Of a stretch of 64,000 bases of DNA, positions 36,482-46,152 are shown piece after piece. Made by a program: the position numbers and the translations under genes. Below the pieces are notes generated by a model, which was given only the letters and a program-made list of their open reading frames with translations, ran no database searches and was not told the DNA's origin. Where the stretch lies: the NCBI GenBank assembly GCA_910577835.1, contig CAJTOU010000014.1, forward strand, positions 1 through 64,000. The letters run 5' to 3'. Position 1 is the first letter of the stretch; every line of letters starts with the position of its first letter. The DNA comes from an uncultured Lachnospiraceae bacterium (lineage in GTDB: Bacteria; Bacillota_A; Clostridia; Lachnospirales; Lachnospiraceae).

Positions 36482-39400
36482 TTATTTTTTTATCTGTTTA
36501 TTTGCTGTTGCCAGCATAAGCTTAATTCTGTTTAACTGATTTACCTCACTTGCTCCGGGGTCATAATCTACGGCCACAATATTTGCTTCAGGGTATTGAT
36601 TTCTCAGATTTTTAATTACCCCTTTTCCTACTACATGATTTGGCAGACATCCAAAAGGCTGCGCACATACAATATTTGGTACATCGTTATGAATCAATTC
36701 CATCATCTCACCCGTTAAAAACCAGCCCTCTCCAGTCTGATTTCCAAGGGAAACAATCGGAGATGCCATTTTTGCAAGTTCTCTGATATCAGATGGTGGA
36801 TTAAAGTGTCTGCTCTTTTTACATGCCTTTACTACGGGCTTTCTTATCTGATTCATTGCCCATATCGCGAAATTTGCAAGACGCTTTGTTTTTTTACTCA
36901 TACCAAGGTAATCCGCTTTAAAATTATTGTTATAAAAACTGTAATAAAAAAAGTCAAGCAAATCAGGCATTACAGCTTCTGCGCCTTCTGATTCCAACAG
37001 TTCCACAAGGTAATTATTGGCAGAAGGAAGGAACTTTACAAGGATTTCACCTACAATTCCAACTCTTGGTTTTTTTAAATCTTCATGAATTGGAAGACGG
37101 TCAAATTCCTCTATAATCCCTCTGAGATTTTTACGAAATTCACCCATATGAGCACCCTTTTTTGTAAGATGTGTCACACACTTGTTCTTCCATTTTTCAT
37201 GAAGCGCATCTGCGCTTCCTGGTGTTACTTCATAAGGTCTCATTCTATAAAGACACCGCATAAAGACATCTCCATACATAATTGCCTGTATGCCCTTTAT
37301 GGCAAAAGCAGGAGTGATTTTAAAGCCGCTGTTAGACTCTAATCCCTGAACACTTAAAGAGATAACCGGAATCTGAGGATAGCCTGCTTTTTTTAATGCG
37401 CGCCGGATAAATCCTACATAATTGGAAGCACGACAGCCTCCGCCTGTCTGTGTCATAATAATGGCAAGTTTGTTCACATCATACTTTCCGGACAGAACTG
37501 CCTGCATCATCATGCCTACTACAATTAAAGATGGATAACAGGCATCGTTATTGACATATTTCAGTCCGATATCCACTGCGTTTCTGCAGTTTGTCTTATA
37601 ATCAGGTGAATCTGTATCCGATTGCAGCATAACGATATTTAAGCCGAGAGACCGCAGTGCAGGTGTCAGAAGTTCAAAATGAATCGGTGTCATCTGAGGA
37701 ACCAGAATAGTATATCCCTCGTCACGCATTTGTTCAGTAAATTCCACCTTTTCAATACTGGATGGTGCAATCTTTCTTTCCATATGCTGTTCATTACGCA
37801 CCCGAAGTGCTGACAGCAGTGAACGGATACGGATTCTTGCAGCTCCCAGATTATTTACTTCATCAATTTTTAAAACTGTATAAATCTTTCCTGAATTGGT
37901 TAAAATATCATTGACACAGTCACATGTAACAGCGTCAAGCCCGCAGCCAAAGGAATTCAGCTGAATCAAGTCAAGATTATCCCTTGTTTTTACAAAATTT
38001 GCCGCCCGATACAGTCTGGAATGATACATCCACTGGTCCATAACAATCAAAGGTCTCTCTACTTCAGCAAGATGTGAAACACTGTCTTCCGTCAGAACAG
38101 CAAGACCATAAGAGGTAATCAGTTCAGGAATGCCATGATTGATTTCGGGGTCAATATGGTAAGGACGTCCTGCAAGGACAATGCCCTTTTTTCCTGTTTC
38201 ATCCAGATACTTTAAGGTTTCCTCACCTTTTTTCTCAATATCCTGATGTGCCTGTTCCAACTCTTCCCAAGCCTTTGTGGCAGCGTTTAAAATTTCCTGT
38301 TTTGGAATATCAAACTCCTCTGAAAATACTTCTGCAAGTCTTGAAGAGATTGTTTCCAAACTGGTAAGCGCCATAAACGGATTTAAAAATCGGATGTGTT
38401 CTCCCTCTAGTTCCTCTACATTATTTTTAATGTTTTCCGCATAGGAGGTGACAATCGGACAGTTGTAATGATTATTTGAATCCGGTGTTTCATTTCTCTC
38501 ATAAGGAATACATGGATACCAGATAAATTTTATATCATTTTTAATCAGCCATTGAATATGTCCATGCACAAGTTTTGCCGGATAACATTCGGACTCACTT
38601 GGAATAGATTCAATACCAAGCTCATAAATTTTTCTGGAAGACTGAGGGGAGAGCACTGTCTTAAAACCGAGCTCTTTAAAGAAAACTGCCCAAAACGGGA
38701 AATTTTCATACATATTCAGTACTCTTGGAATTCCCACAGTTCCCCGTACAGCCTTATCATCTGTCAATGGCTCATAGTCGAAGATTCGTTTCAGCTTATA
38801 ATCAAACAGATTTGGAATATTGTCTTTGTTTTTTTGCTTTCCAATTCCCTTTTCACAACGGTTTCCGCTGATAAATTGTCTTCCGCCGGAAAATTTGTTA
38901 ATTGTAAGAAGGCAGTTATTGGTACAGCCCTTACAGCGGGCAAGAGAGGTGGAATATTCCATGGAATTGATTTTTTCAATGGACAGCATTGTGGTTTTCT
39001 GTCCCTTAAATCGTTCTCTTGCAATCAGCGCCGCGCCGAAAGCTCCCATAATTCCGGCAATATCAGGACGGACTGCATCGCAGCCTGATATTTTTTCAAA
39101 GCTTCGAAGAACTGCATCGTTATAAAAGGTGCCGCCCTGAACGACTACCTTATTTCCGAAATCTTTTGCATCTGTAATTTTTATTACTTTAAACAATGCA
39201 TTTTTAATCACTGAATAGGCAAGACCGGCAGAAATATCAGCGACCTCAGCTCCTTCCTTCTGTGCCTGTTTTACATTGGAATTCATAAAAACAGTACATC
39301 TTGTTCCAAGGTCCGTAGGATTTTTTGCAAACAACGCCTCCTGTGCAAAGTCCTGAACAGAATAATTCAGGGATTTGGCAAAGGTTTCAATAAAAGAACC

Positions 39401-40744
39401 ACAACCGGAAGAGCAGGCTTCATTTAACTGAACAGAATCTACGGTATTGTTTTTTATACGGATACATTTCATATCCTGACCGCCGATATCAAGAATACAG
39501 TCAACATCAGGTTCAAAGAAAGCGGCGGCGTAGTAATGTGATACTGTTTCGACTTCTCCCTCGTCAAGCAGCAGAGCAGCTTTTACAAGTGCCTCTCCAT
39601 AGCCTGTGGAGCAGGAGTAAGCGATTTTTGCGCTGTCCGGCAGCATGGAGTAAATTTCCTGAATGGATTTAATTGTTGTTGACAGCGGATTTCCGTTATT
39701 GCTGCTGTAAAAGGAATACAAAAGTGTTCCATCTTCTCCCACAATCGCAGTTTTTGTGGTAGTAGAACCGCAGTCAATACCGAGAAAGCAGTTTCCCGAA
39801 TAATTTTCCAGTCTGCCTTTTTTTATACTGTGACGGGCATGCCTTTTGGAAAATTCAATATATTCTTCTTCAGAAGCAAACAGCGGTTCCATGCGCTTTA
39901 CTTCGAAGTCCATTTTTACGCCTTTTGAAAGCTTATCAATAATCTCATTTATAGAAAAAGAGACATCTTCCTTATAATTCATGGCGGAACCGGTAGCAGC
40001 GAAAAGATGTGAATGTTCCGGTGCGATAATGTGTTCATCTGTCAGCTTCAGAGTGCGGATAAATGCTGCTTTCAGCTCGGACAGAAAGTGAAGGGGACCG
40101 CCAAGAAACGCTACATTTCCGCGGATTGGCTTTCCACAGGCAAGACCACTGATGGTCTGATTGACTACTGCCTGAAAGATAGAGGCGGAAAGGTCTTCTT
40201 TTGTGGCGCCTTCATTAATTAAAGGCTGAATATCTGTTTTTGCAAATACGCCGCATCGGGCGGCAATTGGATAAATCGCCTTGTAATTTTTGGCATATTC
40301 ATTTAAACCGGCGGCATCTGTCTGCAAAAGAGAGGCCATCTGGTCAATAAAAGAACCAGTACCGCCGGCACAGATACCGTTCATTCTCTGTTCTACACCA
40401 TTTGTAAAATATATGATTTTTGCATCCTCACCACCGAGCTCAATCGCAACGTCAGTCTGTGGTGCATAATCGTTCAGAGCGGTAGATACTGCTACCACCT
40501 CCTGTACAAACGGGACCTCCATATGTCCCGCAAGTGTCAGGCCGCCGGAGCCTGTAATTACAGGATAGACAGTAATTTCTCCAAGCTCCGCTTTTGCCAG
40601 CTCCAAAAGCTCCTTCAGGGTTTCCTGAATATTGGCAAAGTGACGCTTGTAGTCAGAAAATAAAATTGTATTTTCTTCATTTACAATGGCTATCTTAACA
40701 GTAGTGGAACCGATATCGATTCCAAGTTTGTAAAGTCTATTCAT
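36482..40744 (-). CDS. Large acyl-CoA dehydratase activase-like protein (two BcrAD/BadFG ATPase domains + DUF2229)
   Basis: A 1420-aa cytoplasmic protein. Two ASKHA ATPase domains of the BadF/BadG/BcrA/BcrD type lie in tandem: LGIDIGSTTVKIAI at residues 7-20 and LGIDCGSTTTKTAIV near 323. Each has a cluster-ligating Cys region (GICAGGTGSFIDQM; ACSSGCGSFIETF). A four-Cys segment (CKGCTNNC and GNRCEKG) follows near 615-640. The rest contains the DUF2229 region and a C-terminal part resembling 2-hydroxyacyl-CoA dehydratase components. Such fused proteins are frequent in clostridia, but the true reaction is not known. No dehydratase subunit genes are adjacent. The gene is monocistronic. Confidence 0.88.
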   Translation of the reverse strand: MNRLYKLGIDIGSTTVKIAIVNEENTILFSDYKRHFANIQETLKELLELAKAELGEITVYPVITGSGGLTLAGHMEVPFVQEVVAVSTALNDYAPQTDVAIELGGEDAKIIYFTNGVEQRMNGICAGGTGSFIDQMASLLQTDAAGLNEYAKNYKAIYPIAARCGVFAKTDIQPLINEGATKEDLSASIFQAVVNQTISGLACGKPIRGNVAFLGGPLHFLSELKAAFIRTLKLTDEHIIAPEHSHLFAATGSAMNYKEDVSFSINEIIDKLSKGVKMDFEVKRMEPLFASEEEYIEFSKRHARHSIKKGRLENYSGNCFLGIDCGSTTTKTAIVGEDGTLLYSFYSSNNGNPLSTTIKSIQEIYSMLPDSAKIAYSCSTGYGEALVKAALLLDEGEVETVSHYYAAAFFEPDVDCILDIGGQDMKCIRIKNNTVDSVQLNEACSSGCGSFIETFAKSLNYSVQDFAQEALFAKNPTDLGTRCTVFMNSNVKQAQKEGAEVADISAGLAYSVIKNALFKVIKITDAKDFGNKVVVQGGTFYNDAVLRSFEKISGCDAVRPDIAGIMGAFGAALIARERFKGQKTTMLSIEKINSMEYSTSLARCKGCTNNCLLTINKFSGGRQFISGNRCEKGIGKQKNKDNIPNLFDYKLKRIFDYEPLTDDKAVRGTVGIPRVLNMYENFPFWAVFFKELGFKTVLSPQSSRKIYELGIESIPSESECYPAKLVHGHIQWLIKNDIKFIWYPCIPYERNETPDSNNHYNCPIVTSYAENIKNNVEELEGEHIRFLNPFMALTSLETISSRLAEVFSEEFDIPKQEILNAATKAWEELEQAHQDIEKKGEETLKYLDETGKKGIVLAGRPYHIDPEINHGIPELITSYGLAVLTEDSVSHLAEVERPLIVMDQWMYHSRLYRAANFVKTRDNLDLIQLNSFGCGLDAVTCDCVNDILTNSGKIYTVLKIDEVNNLGAARIRIRSLLSALRVRNEQHMERKIAPSSIEKVEFTEQMRDEGYTILVPQMTPIHFELLTPALRSLGLNIVMLQSDTDSPDYKTNCRNAVDIGLKYVNNDACYPSLIVVGMMMQAVLSGKYDVNKLAIIMTQTGGGCRASNYVGFIRRALKKAGYPQIPVISLSVQGLESNSGFKITPAFAIKGIQAIMYGDVFMRCLYRMRPYEVTPGSADALHEKWKNKCVTHLTKKGAHMGEFRKNLRGIIEEFDRLPIHEDLKKPRVGIVGEILVKFLPSANNYLVELLESEGAEAVMPDLLDFFYYSFYNNNFKADYLGMSKKTKRLANFAIWAMNQIRKPVVKACKKSRHFNPPSDIRELAKMASPIVSLGNQTGEGWFLTGEMMELIHNDVPNIVCAQPFGCLPNHVVGKGVIKNLRNQYPEANIVAVDYDPGASEVNQLNRIKLMLATANKQIKK

Positions 40745-40773
40745 AAATGTATTCTCCTAATGTTCGGTAAAAC

Positions 40774-40808
40774 ACGGGGTTACACATTTATTCTATGCGA
40801 AACCCCGT
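40774..40808 (-). terminator. Hairpin between two minus-strand genes
   Basis: ACGGGGTT (40774-40781) pairs with AACCCCGT (40801-40808). On the minus strand it follows the rhomboid-like gene and is succeeded by GTTTTACC, a weak T-run. Confidence 0.6.
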
Positions 40809-40858
40809 CTCATTATATTATAAAAACAAAACCTTTTCAACTGTAAAAATTTAAAAGT

Positions 40859-41758
40859 CTAATGCCGGACATGCTCATGTGTAAAAATATGGTCCTGACA
40901 ATATTCGTAAGTACCTTCACATTTTGAGCAGAAACGGAAGGAAAGTTCAGGATTGGTTTCATTTGTCCTTCCACAGATGGCACATTTATGCTTGGCAATA
41001 CTCTGCGCCTGTCTGGTCTGTTTTTGATAGGTGTGTCTCCGCTTCATTTCCTTTGGAGAATATTTCTTCATATTTCTTGTGGCAAGAAAAAAAATCAGAA
41101 AATTTAATACGGATAAAACAATTGCGGCAGACTGCGAAAAACACAAATTTGCATGTTGAAGCTTCGCTAGTCCGGTATAATTTCCTGCATATTGAAAATA
41201 AAAGCTGACATAATACAGGCAGGTATAGCCAAGATATATTCCGTCTACAATCGCAAGCCACTTGATTTTAACAGGCAGAATCATCATAAAATATACCTGC
41301 ACATTTGGAAAAAGGGTGGCAAATGCAAGAAAAGATGCCATATTTACATAATAGGTGCTCATGGAAAGACTGACGCCAAATTTACCGCCGCTTGCCAGCA
41401 GAGTTATCCAGTAAATAGCCATTGCACCAACTGTCATAATCAGGTAGCCGGACAGCATGTACATATTATAACGGAATGTGCCCCAGTGGTTTTCAAGTGT
41501 ATGTCCAATCCAGTAGTAGAACAGAAACATAAATATGGTAAAAAAACTAAAATTCTGAGGGGTAGTCAGTATCCATGTAAAAAGTCTCCAGACTTGTCCC
41601 TGCATAACATATTTAGGACTTAATTCCAGCAGGTGGTAGATGTTGGGATTAAATAATTGAAGAACATAGCCGATGCCATAGCCAATCAGCAGATAGTTAA
41701 TAAGATTCGGAACTGCATATTTTCCGAATTTTCTGTCAAGCTTATTTAAAAAATTCAT
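40859..41758 (-). CDS. Rhomboid-like membrane protein with C-terminal zinc ribbon
   Basis: The 299-aa product has about six hydrophobic helices in the rhomboid arrangement, with VWRLFTWILTTP and a long FLFYYWIGHTLENHWGTFRY segment typical of rhomboid-family membrane proteins. I cannot see the catalytic GxSG Ser and the matching His, so it is probably a pseudoprotease. A cytoplasmic tail holds Cys pairs CAICG and CSKCE, likely zinc-binding, and ends His-rich. The start at 41758 has GGAGGTAAC upstream; the ATG at 41770 overlaps that site. The function is unknown. Confidence 0.75.
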   Translation of the reverse strand: MNFLNKLDRKFGKYAVPNLINYLLIGYGIGYVLQLFNPNIYHLLELSPKYVMQGQVWRLFTWILTTPQNFSFFTIFMFLFYYWIGHTLENHWGTFRYNMYMLSGYLIMTVGAMAIYWITLLASGGKFGVSLSMSTYYVNMASFLAFATLFPNVQVYFMMILPVKIKWLAIVDGIYLGYTCLYYVSFYFQYAGNYTGLAKLQHANLCFSQSAAIVLSVLNFLIFFLATRNMKKYSPKEMKRRHTYQKQTRQAQSIAKHKCAICGRTNETNPELSFRFCSKCEGTYEYCQDHIFTHEHVRH

Positions 41759-41904
41759 TGTTACCTCCATTTATACTATAACTTGTGGAAATTTTTATTA
41801 AAAATAATTTTAAAGAATATAATCTCAAGGAATATAATCTCCAAGAAGGATTCCACAAGATATAGTATAAATGTTTTTTATAAATATTACCAGTAAAAAA
41901 TGTA

Positions 41905-42522
41905 TTAATTCTGAATCAGACTTAAAAATTTTTCAAATGTCATATCTTCCTGATTAATAAGGTCTGACATTCTGATATTTTTATCGAAGGTCTCATTAGA
42001 GCAAGAAACACAGGAAGCTTCCATACGGCCATATTCAGCTTCATCAAAACTTACACTGCAGTTTTCTGACGGCATCTGGATACCGGGCATATCACCGGTG
42101 ATACTGCTCATATCTGGAGAGGTATTTCTCATTTCATTGCCAAGCATGGAATTATCCGGCATGCCATCGGGCATATTGTTATCTGATATGCGCATATTCG
42201 ACATATTATTATCCGGCATGTTCAGGTTTGGTACACTGTTATCCAACATACTGCTGTTCGGCATATTATTATTTGGAACAGTATTACTCATATTGTTGTT
42301 TATATTATCGTTCAACATGTCGCTTCGGCGGATAGGAATGCAGATTTCCTCGCCAATCTGAAGATTGTAAATATTCAAGTGTCTATTGGCATTCATGATT
42401 TCTCCAATAGGAACATTATAATATCTGCTGAGCAGATAAAGGGAGTCTCCCTTTTTTATAGTGTGTACAATTCCATTACATTTTCTGCAATAACAGATAT
42501 TTCCGAAATAATTGTTATCCAT
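41905..42522 (-). CDS. LysM protein with Asn/Met-rich repeats
   Basis: The 205-aa product has a short Cys-containing N-terminus (CYCRKC), one LysM domain at about residues 19-64 (HTIKKGDSLYLLSRYYNVP to GEEICIPI), then a low-complexity region (about 70-150) with repeats such as MPDNNMSNM, and an acidic C-terminal part with paired Cys. LysM domains bind peptidoglycan or act in spore coat assembly. There is no signal peptide, so a coat or cortex-associated role is possible. ATG 42522 has CGGAGG upstream. A CATAATTTA at 42538-42546 (minus strand) resembles a sigma-K -10 element, without a sure -35. Confidence 0.78.
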   Translation of the reverse strand: MDNNYFGNICYCRKCNGIVHTIKKGDSLYLLSRYYNVPIGEIMNANRHLNIYNLQIGEEICIPIRRSDMLNDNINNNMSNTVPNNNMPNSSMLDNSVPNLNMPDNNMSNMRISDNNMPDGMPDNSMLGNEMRNTSPDMSSITGDMPGIQMPSENCSVSFDEAEYGRMEASCVSCSNETFDKNIRMSDLINQEDMTFEKFLSLIQN

Positions 42523-42888
42523 TATATAGCCTCCGATAAATTAAATTATGCAGCCAACATGTCATGCAGCCGATAGAAGAATGATTGCTGTGTCATCATC
42601 AGGAAATTGATTGTACTGGCAGCATGATTGCTTACTAAAAGCGGTTGTGGATATCATTCATATATACTATATGCAAAGCAGAAGGGAATGTTCATAAGAA
42701 TCAGGGAAATATTTTTTATAATAAGGAAGGATTCAAGGTGTTCGGAAAATAATATACAGTTATAGAAGAATCAATGAATCTTTGTTATAAGAATCAACTG
42801 GATTCTTTAAAAAAAATAAAGTATAATAAGGCAAAATAGAATATAAGCACAAAAATAACAAAAAGTTTACAGGAAAGGGAAGGATAAA
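42523..42888. other. Intergenic region between divergent genes
   Basis: About 366 AT-rich bases. On the plus strand TATAAT (42822-42827) lies 60 bases before the amidase, with a poor -35 (TGGATT), and a small hairpin AAGAATC/GATTCTT at 42789-42807 sits just upstream of it. No gene is seen. Confidence 0.5.
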
Positions 42889-43920
42889 ATGTTGAAATTT
42901 ACAAGAAAAAAAATTTATATTATATTAGCTGTAATAATTATTGCTATAACCACAGTTGCATGTCTCTGGACAGGAAAACAGAAAAAAGAACTCAAAAGCG
43001 GACAGACAGGTGTTTTAATGGCACAGATGAAAAATCTGAAAGGACTAGAAGAAGCTATTAATGAGCGGAATGTAGGAGAAGAAACAGAATTTCAGACAGA
43101 AGCGGAGACAACAGAGCAGGAGTCTGCACAAATAGAGCTGCCGGCAGAAACAGAACCATTAACAGACGAAGAAACAGAACCACTTACAGAGATTAAAACA
43201 AAGGTATCATCGGAAATAAAAACAGAGCCAAAAACAGAACAACCATCTCAAGGCTTATACATACCAAAAATAAAAAATACTTCTGAATATTTAATCGCTA
43301 TCGATGCAGGACATCAGGCTCAGGGGAATTATGAAAAGGAACCAATTGGGCCAGGGGCATCAGAGACAAAAAACAAGGTTGCCGGCGGAACAAGCGGAGT
43401 GACAAGCGGTATACCGGAGTATGAGCTGACATTGGCAGTAGCATTAAAGTTAAAATCAGTGCTTTTAGAGCGTGGATATCAGGTATTTATGATACGGGAA
43501 AGCAATCAGGTAAATATCAGCAATGCCGAGCGGGCAATTATGGCCAATAATGCAGGAGCAGATGTTTTTATCAGAATCCATGCCGATGCTTCAGAATCAG
43601 GAAACGCAAATGGAATGACAGCACTTTGTCAGACACCTGACAATCCTTATAATGGCATGCTTTATTCATACAGCAGACATCTTTCAGATTGTCTTTTAGA
43701 TGCGATGGCAGTACAGACAGGAGCAAGAAAAAGGGGTGTAACAGAAACCGATACCATGAGCGGAATCAACTGGGCACAGGTTCCGACAGCAATTATTGAA
43801 ATGGGATTTATGACAAATGCAGAGGAAGACAGGCTGATGAGTACAGAAGATTATCAAAACCGGCTGGCACTGGGGATGGCAGATGGAATCGAAAATTATC
43901 TGGCAGGACTTGGGCAATAA
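42889..43920 (+). CDS. N-acetylmuramoyl-L-alanine amidase (Amidase_3)
   Basis: The 343-aa membrane-anchored zinc amidase cleaves the bond between MurNAc and L-Ala in peptidoglycan. It has an N-terminal membrane segment (about residues 9-27), a Glu/Thr-rich linker (about 60-115, with repeated TEPLT and TEP units), and the amidase domain: zinc His in IDAGHQ, Glu in EYELTLAV, His in RIHADAS, and catalytic Glu in IIEMGFMTN. ATG 42889 follows GGGAAGG. It could act in cell separation or spore processes. The amidase may be part of a cell-wall group with the LysM gene next door. Confidence 0.93.
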   Translation: MLKFTRKKIYIILAVIIIAITTVACLWTGKQKKELKSGQTGVLMAQMKNLKGLEEAINERNVGEETEFQTEAETTEQESAQIELPAETEPLTDEETEPLTEIKTKVSSEIKTEPKTEQPSQGLYIPKIKNTSEYLIAIDAGHQAQGNYEKEPIGPGASETKNKVAGGTSGVTSGIPEYELTLAVALKLKSVLLERGYQVFMIRESNQVNISNAERAIMANNAGADVFIRIHADASESGNANGMTALCQTPDNPYNGMLYSYSRHLSDCLLDAMAVQTGARKRGVTETDTMSGINWAQVPTAIIEMGFMTNAEEDRLMSTEDYQNRLALGMADGIENYLAGLGQ

Positions 43921-44029
43921 AAAATCAGGTGCAGAAATACAACACAGCTATAAGGAATTATAAAGAATTATAGAGAATTATGGAAGCATTCTGCTCCATA
44001 AAAGCATATACTAAAGTATAATAATATAC

Positions 44030-44200
44030 ATGGATATAGATATACATGGATATAGACACAATAGATATAGACATAATGGATATAGACATAATGAATTTAG
44101 ATACAATAGATATAGGCATAATGGATATAGACATAATGGATATAGATATATGCGCAATGGATATAGACAATGGATATAGATATGCATGGATATAGATAAC
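44030..44200. repeat. 15-bp tandem repeat block before the DUF4474 gene
   Basis: About eleven copies of a unit close to ATGGATATAGACATA run from 44030 to 44200, ending at the ribosome site of the next gene. Most copies are 15 bases, a few are 13-21. Just upstream three short copies of AAGAATTAT-like units lie at 43953-43981. The block is open in one plus-strand frame (44030-44179) that would give His-Asn-Gly-Tyr-Arg repeats, but there is no ribosome site. Confidence 0.85.
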
Positions 44201-44215
44201 AACAGGAGAATATAA

Positions 44216-45094
44216 ATGAAGCATCAAGTTATTATTATACTGGCGATAGTTATTGTTTTTCTTGTTCTTATATGTCTGGCTGTCTGGTTGTGCTACAAAA
44301 GGGCAGAAAAGGCAAGAAAAAAAGTATTATGCACCTGCGATGAAGAGAAACTTGCAGATTTAAACAAATTAATTAAGCCCTTTGGGTTTTTATATGATGT
44401 GAGGCAGGATATTTTCTATTCCTCCATGAATCCATGGCAGCGAAAGATGGGATACGGTCGGATATATGATACAATGGCGCCTTCTATGAATATGATTATT
44501 GACTGTGAACCTGTCTGTTTCCGCTATGACAATCGGGAGTGGATGATAGAGCTATGGAAGGGACAGTATGGCATTGCTGCTGGTGCAGAAATAGGGGTAT
44601 ATATTAAGAAGGATAATTTTTATCAGAGTGTGGAAGATGATGAGCTGTTAAATATGAGGTTTTCTCTCTACCATGAGAATCATATGATTATACACAGACA
44701 GGATAGACACTGGTGGCTGACGGGTTTTATTATGGAAGCGGAGATTCTTTTTCCTACAATGGAAATGAGAGATGCCTTTTTAACTGCTTGTCGAAAGCTT
44801 GGTTACAGGAGGGAAAATCTGACTTATTCCTCACGCAGCGTATGGATTTGCTTTGACAGGCCGAAATCAAAACAGCCGGGCAGATGTCTGTGGCTCTATA
44901 AAAAATATATACAGGGAGTAAACAGAAGAAACTGTAAAAGATTCTGCAAATATACAAAATGTTTTGACAGAACAATTGATAAAATTGCATATATCAGGTA
45001 TGCATTCCCGCATCTTTATCATATAATTGTAAAGATTACATGGAGAAAACGTTGCAAAAAATGTGGATGTGTACAGGGAATGAAAAGAAGATAG
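44216..45094 (+). CDS. DUF4474-type membrane-anchored protein
   Basis: A 292-aa protein with one N-terminal membrane helix (about residues 5-27) and then a soluble domain. The segment FGFLYDVRQDIFYSSMNPWQ and the sequence IIDCEPVCFRYDNREWMIEL match my recollection of the DUF4474 family of Clostridia, whose role is unknown. The C-terminus is basic and Cys-rich (CKKCGC). ACAGGAG precedes ATG 44216. It overlaps the phosphoesterase gene by 55 bases. Confidence 0.72.
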   Translation: MKHQVIIILAIVIVFLVLICLAVWLCYKRAEKARKKVLCTCDEEKLADLNKLIKPFGFLYDVRQDIFYSSMNPWQRKMGYGRIYDTMAPSMNMIIDCEPVCFRYDNREWMIELWKGQYGIAAGAEIGVYIKKDNFYQSVEDDELLNMRFSLYHENHMIIHRQDRHWWLTGFIMEAEILFPTMEMRDAFLTACRKLGYRRENLTYSSRSVWICFDRPKSKQPGRCLWLYKKYIQGVNRRNCKRFCKYTKCFDRTIDKIAYIRYAFPHLYHIIVKITWRKRCKKCGCVQGMKRR

Positions 45095-45978
45095 ACAGAA
45101 TTTATAACAATGCACTTCGGTTAAAAATAAACCGAAACAGCAGGATTGTATTGATGAGTGACTGCCACAGAGGAACCGGAAACTGGGGAGACAATTTTCT
45201 TTTCAATCAGAATATTGCCTATGGAGCTTTAAGATATTATGACCGTATGAATTTTACCTATGTGGAACTGGGAGACGGTGACGAATTGTGGGAAAATAAA
45301 AAGGTGGAAGATATTCTGGAGGTTCACGGCAGTCAGCTTCTGCTGATGTCAAGGCTTTATCAGGCAGGCAGATTTTATATGATTTACGGAAATCATGATA
45401 AATATAAAAAGAGCAGCGATTATATGAAATGTGTATATAATCGCTATATGTGGCGAAAGAGTGAGGTATGCTATGAATTATTCCCTCGTATGAATGTGTA
45501 CGAGGGAATTGTTTTGGAGGAGGAATACAGAAAATATGAGATATTACTGCTGCATGGTCATCAGGTAGATTTTGTGAATGATAATCTCTGGTATATTACC
45601 CGATTTCTGGTCAGACATTTATGGAGAAAAGTGGAGCTTCTTGGAATTAATGACCCGACCAGTGCTGCGAAAAATTATCAAAAGAAGAAAAAGGTGGAAA
45701 AAAAGCTGGAAAACTGGGCGGAAAAGAAGGGGGTTCTGGTAATTGCCGGACATACTCATCGGCCGGTGCTGCCTGAACCGGGAGAAGGAATGTATCTGAA
45801 TGACGGGAGCTGTGTGCATCCAAGGTGTATTACAGCGATTGAAATAGAGGGGGAGCAGATTACACTGGTAAAATGGGAGGTCAAAACAAGGCCGAATAAT
45901 GATATGTATGTGGGAAGAGAAGTTGTGGAAGGACCATACTATATAAAGGAATATTTTGGTGAGCCGAAGCAGCGATAA
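45040..45978 (+). CDS. Metallophosphoesterase
   Basis: The 312-aa protein is a calcineurin-like phosphoesterase: MSDCHRG (near residue 40; Asp-X-His), LGDGDELW (GDxxD), YGNHDKY (GNHD, near 117), LLHGHQ and AGHTHRP (GHTH). The arrangement resembles UDP-2,3-diacylglucosamine hydrolase-type or YkuE-type enzymes, but Gram-positive context makes the substrate unclear. Start is uncertain: ATG 45040, 45061 and 45067 are in frame and lie inside the upstream gene. Confidence 0.85.
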   Translation: MEKTLQKMWMCTGNEKKIDRIYNNALRLKINRNSRIVLMSDCHRGTGNWGDNFLFNQNIAYGALRYYDRMNFTYVELGDGDELWENKKVEDILEVHGSQLLLMSRLYQAGRFYMIYGNHDKYKKSSDYMKCVYNRYMWRKSEVCYELFPRMNVYEGIVLEEEYRKYEILLLHGHQVDFVNDNLWYITRFLVRHLWRKVELLGINDPTSAAKNYQKKKKVEKKLENWAEKKGVLVIAGHTHRPVLPEPGEGMYLNDGSCVHPRCITAIEIEGEQITLVKWEVKTRPNNDMYVGREVVEGPYYIKEYFGEPKQR

Positions 45979-46114
45979 TGAGATTGCTCCTTCTGTTTTA
46001 TTACCAGTTTCTTATAAAATTTTACTTTATAATTTTCCCGTTTATCTCTGAAAACAGTGATATAACTCATTCTTTCTTTTGTCAGTTTTTATCAAATTAA
46101 GGATAATATTACCC

Positions 46115-46143
46115 TTGCAATTTAGTAAAATGTATAGTATAAT
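46115..46143 (+). promoter_or_regulatory. Sigma-A promoter of the malate-fumarate-succinate operon
   Basis: TTGCAA (46115-46120), 17 bases, TATAAT (46138-46143), 60 bases upstream of the first gene. Confidence 0.8.
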
Positions 46144-46152
46144 TCAGAAAGA

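Noticed and set aside
44030..44200. CRISPR array
   Set aside because: Units are 15 bp and directly adjacent, with no unique spacers and no cas genes in the window.
43958..44227. Minus-strand open frame rich in Ile, Ser and Met
   Set aside because: It is an artefact of the 15-bp tandem repeat, has no ribosome site and no homology features.
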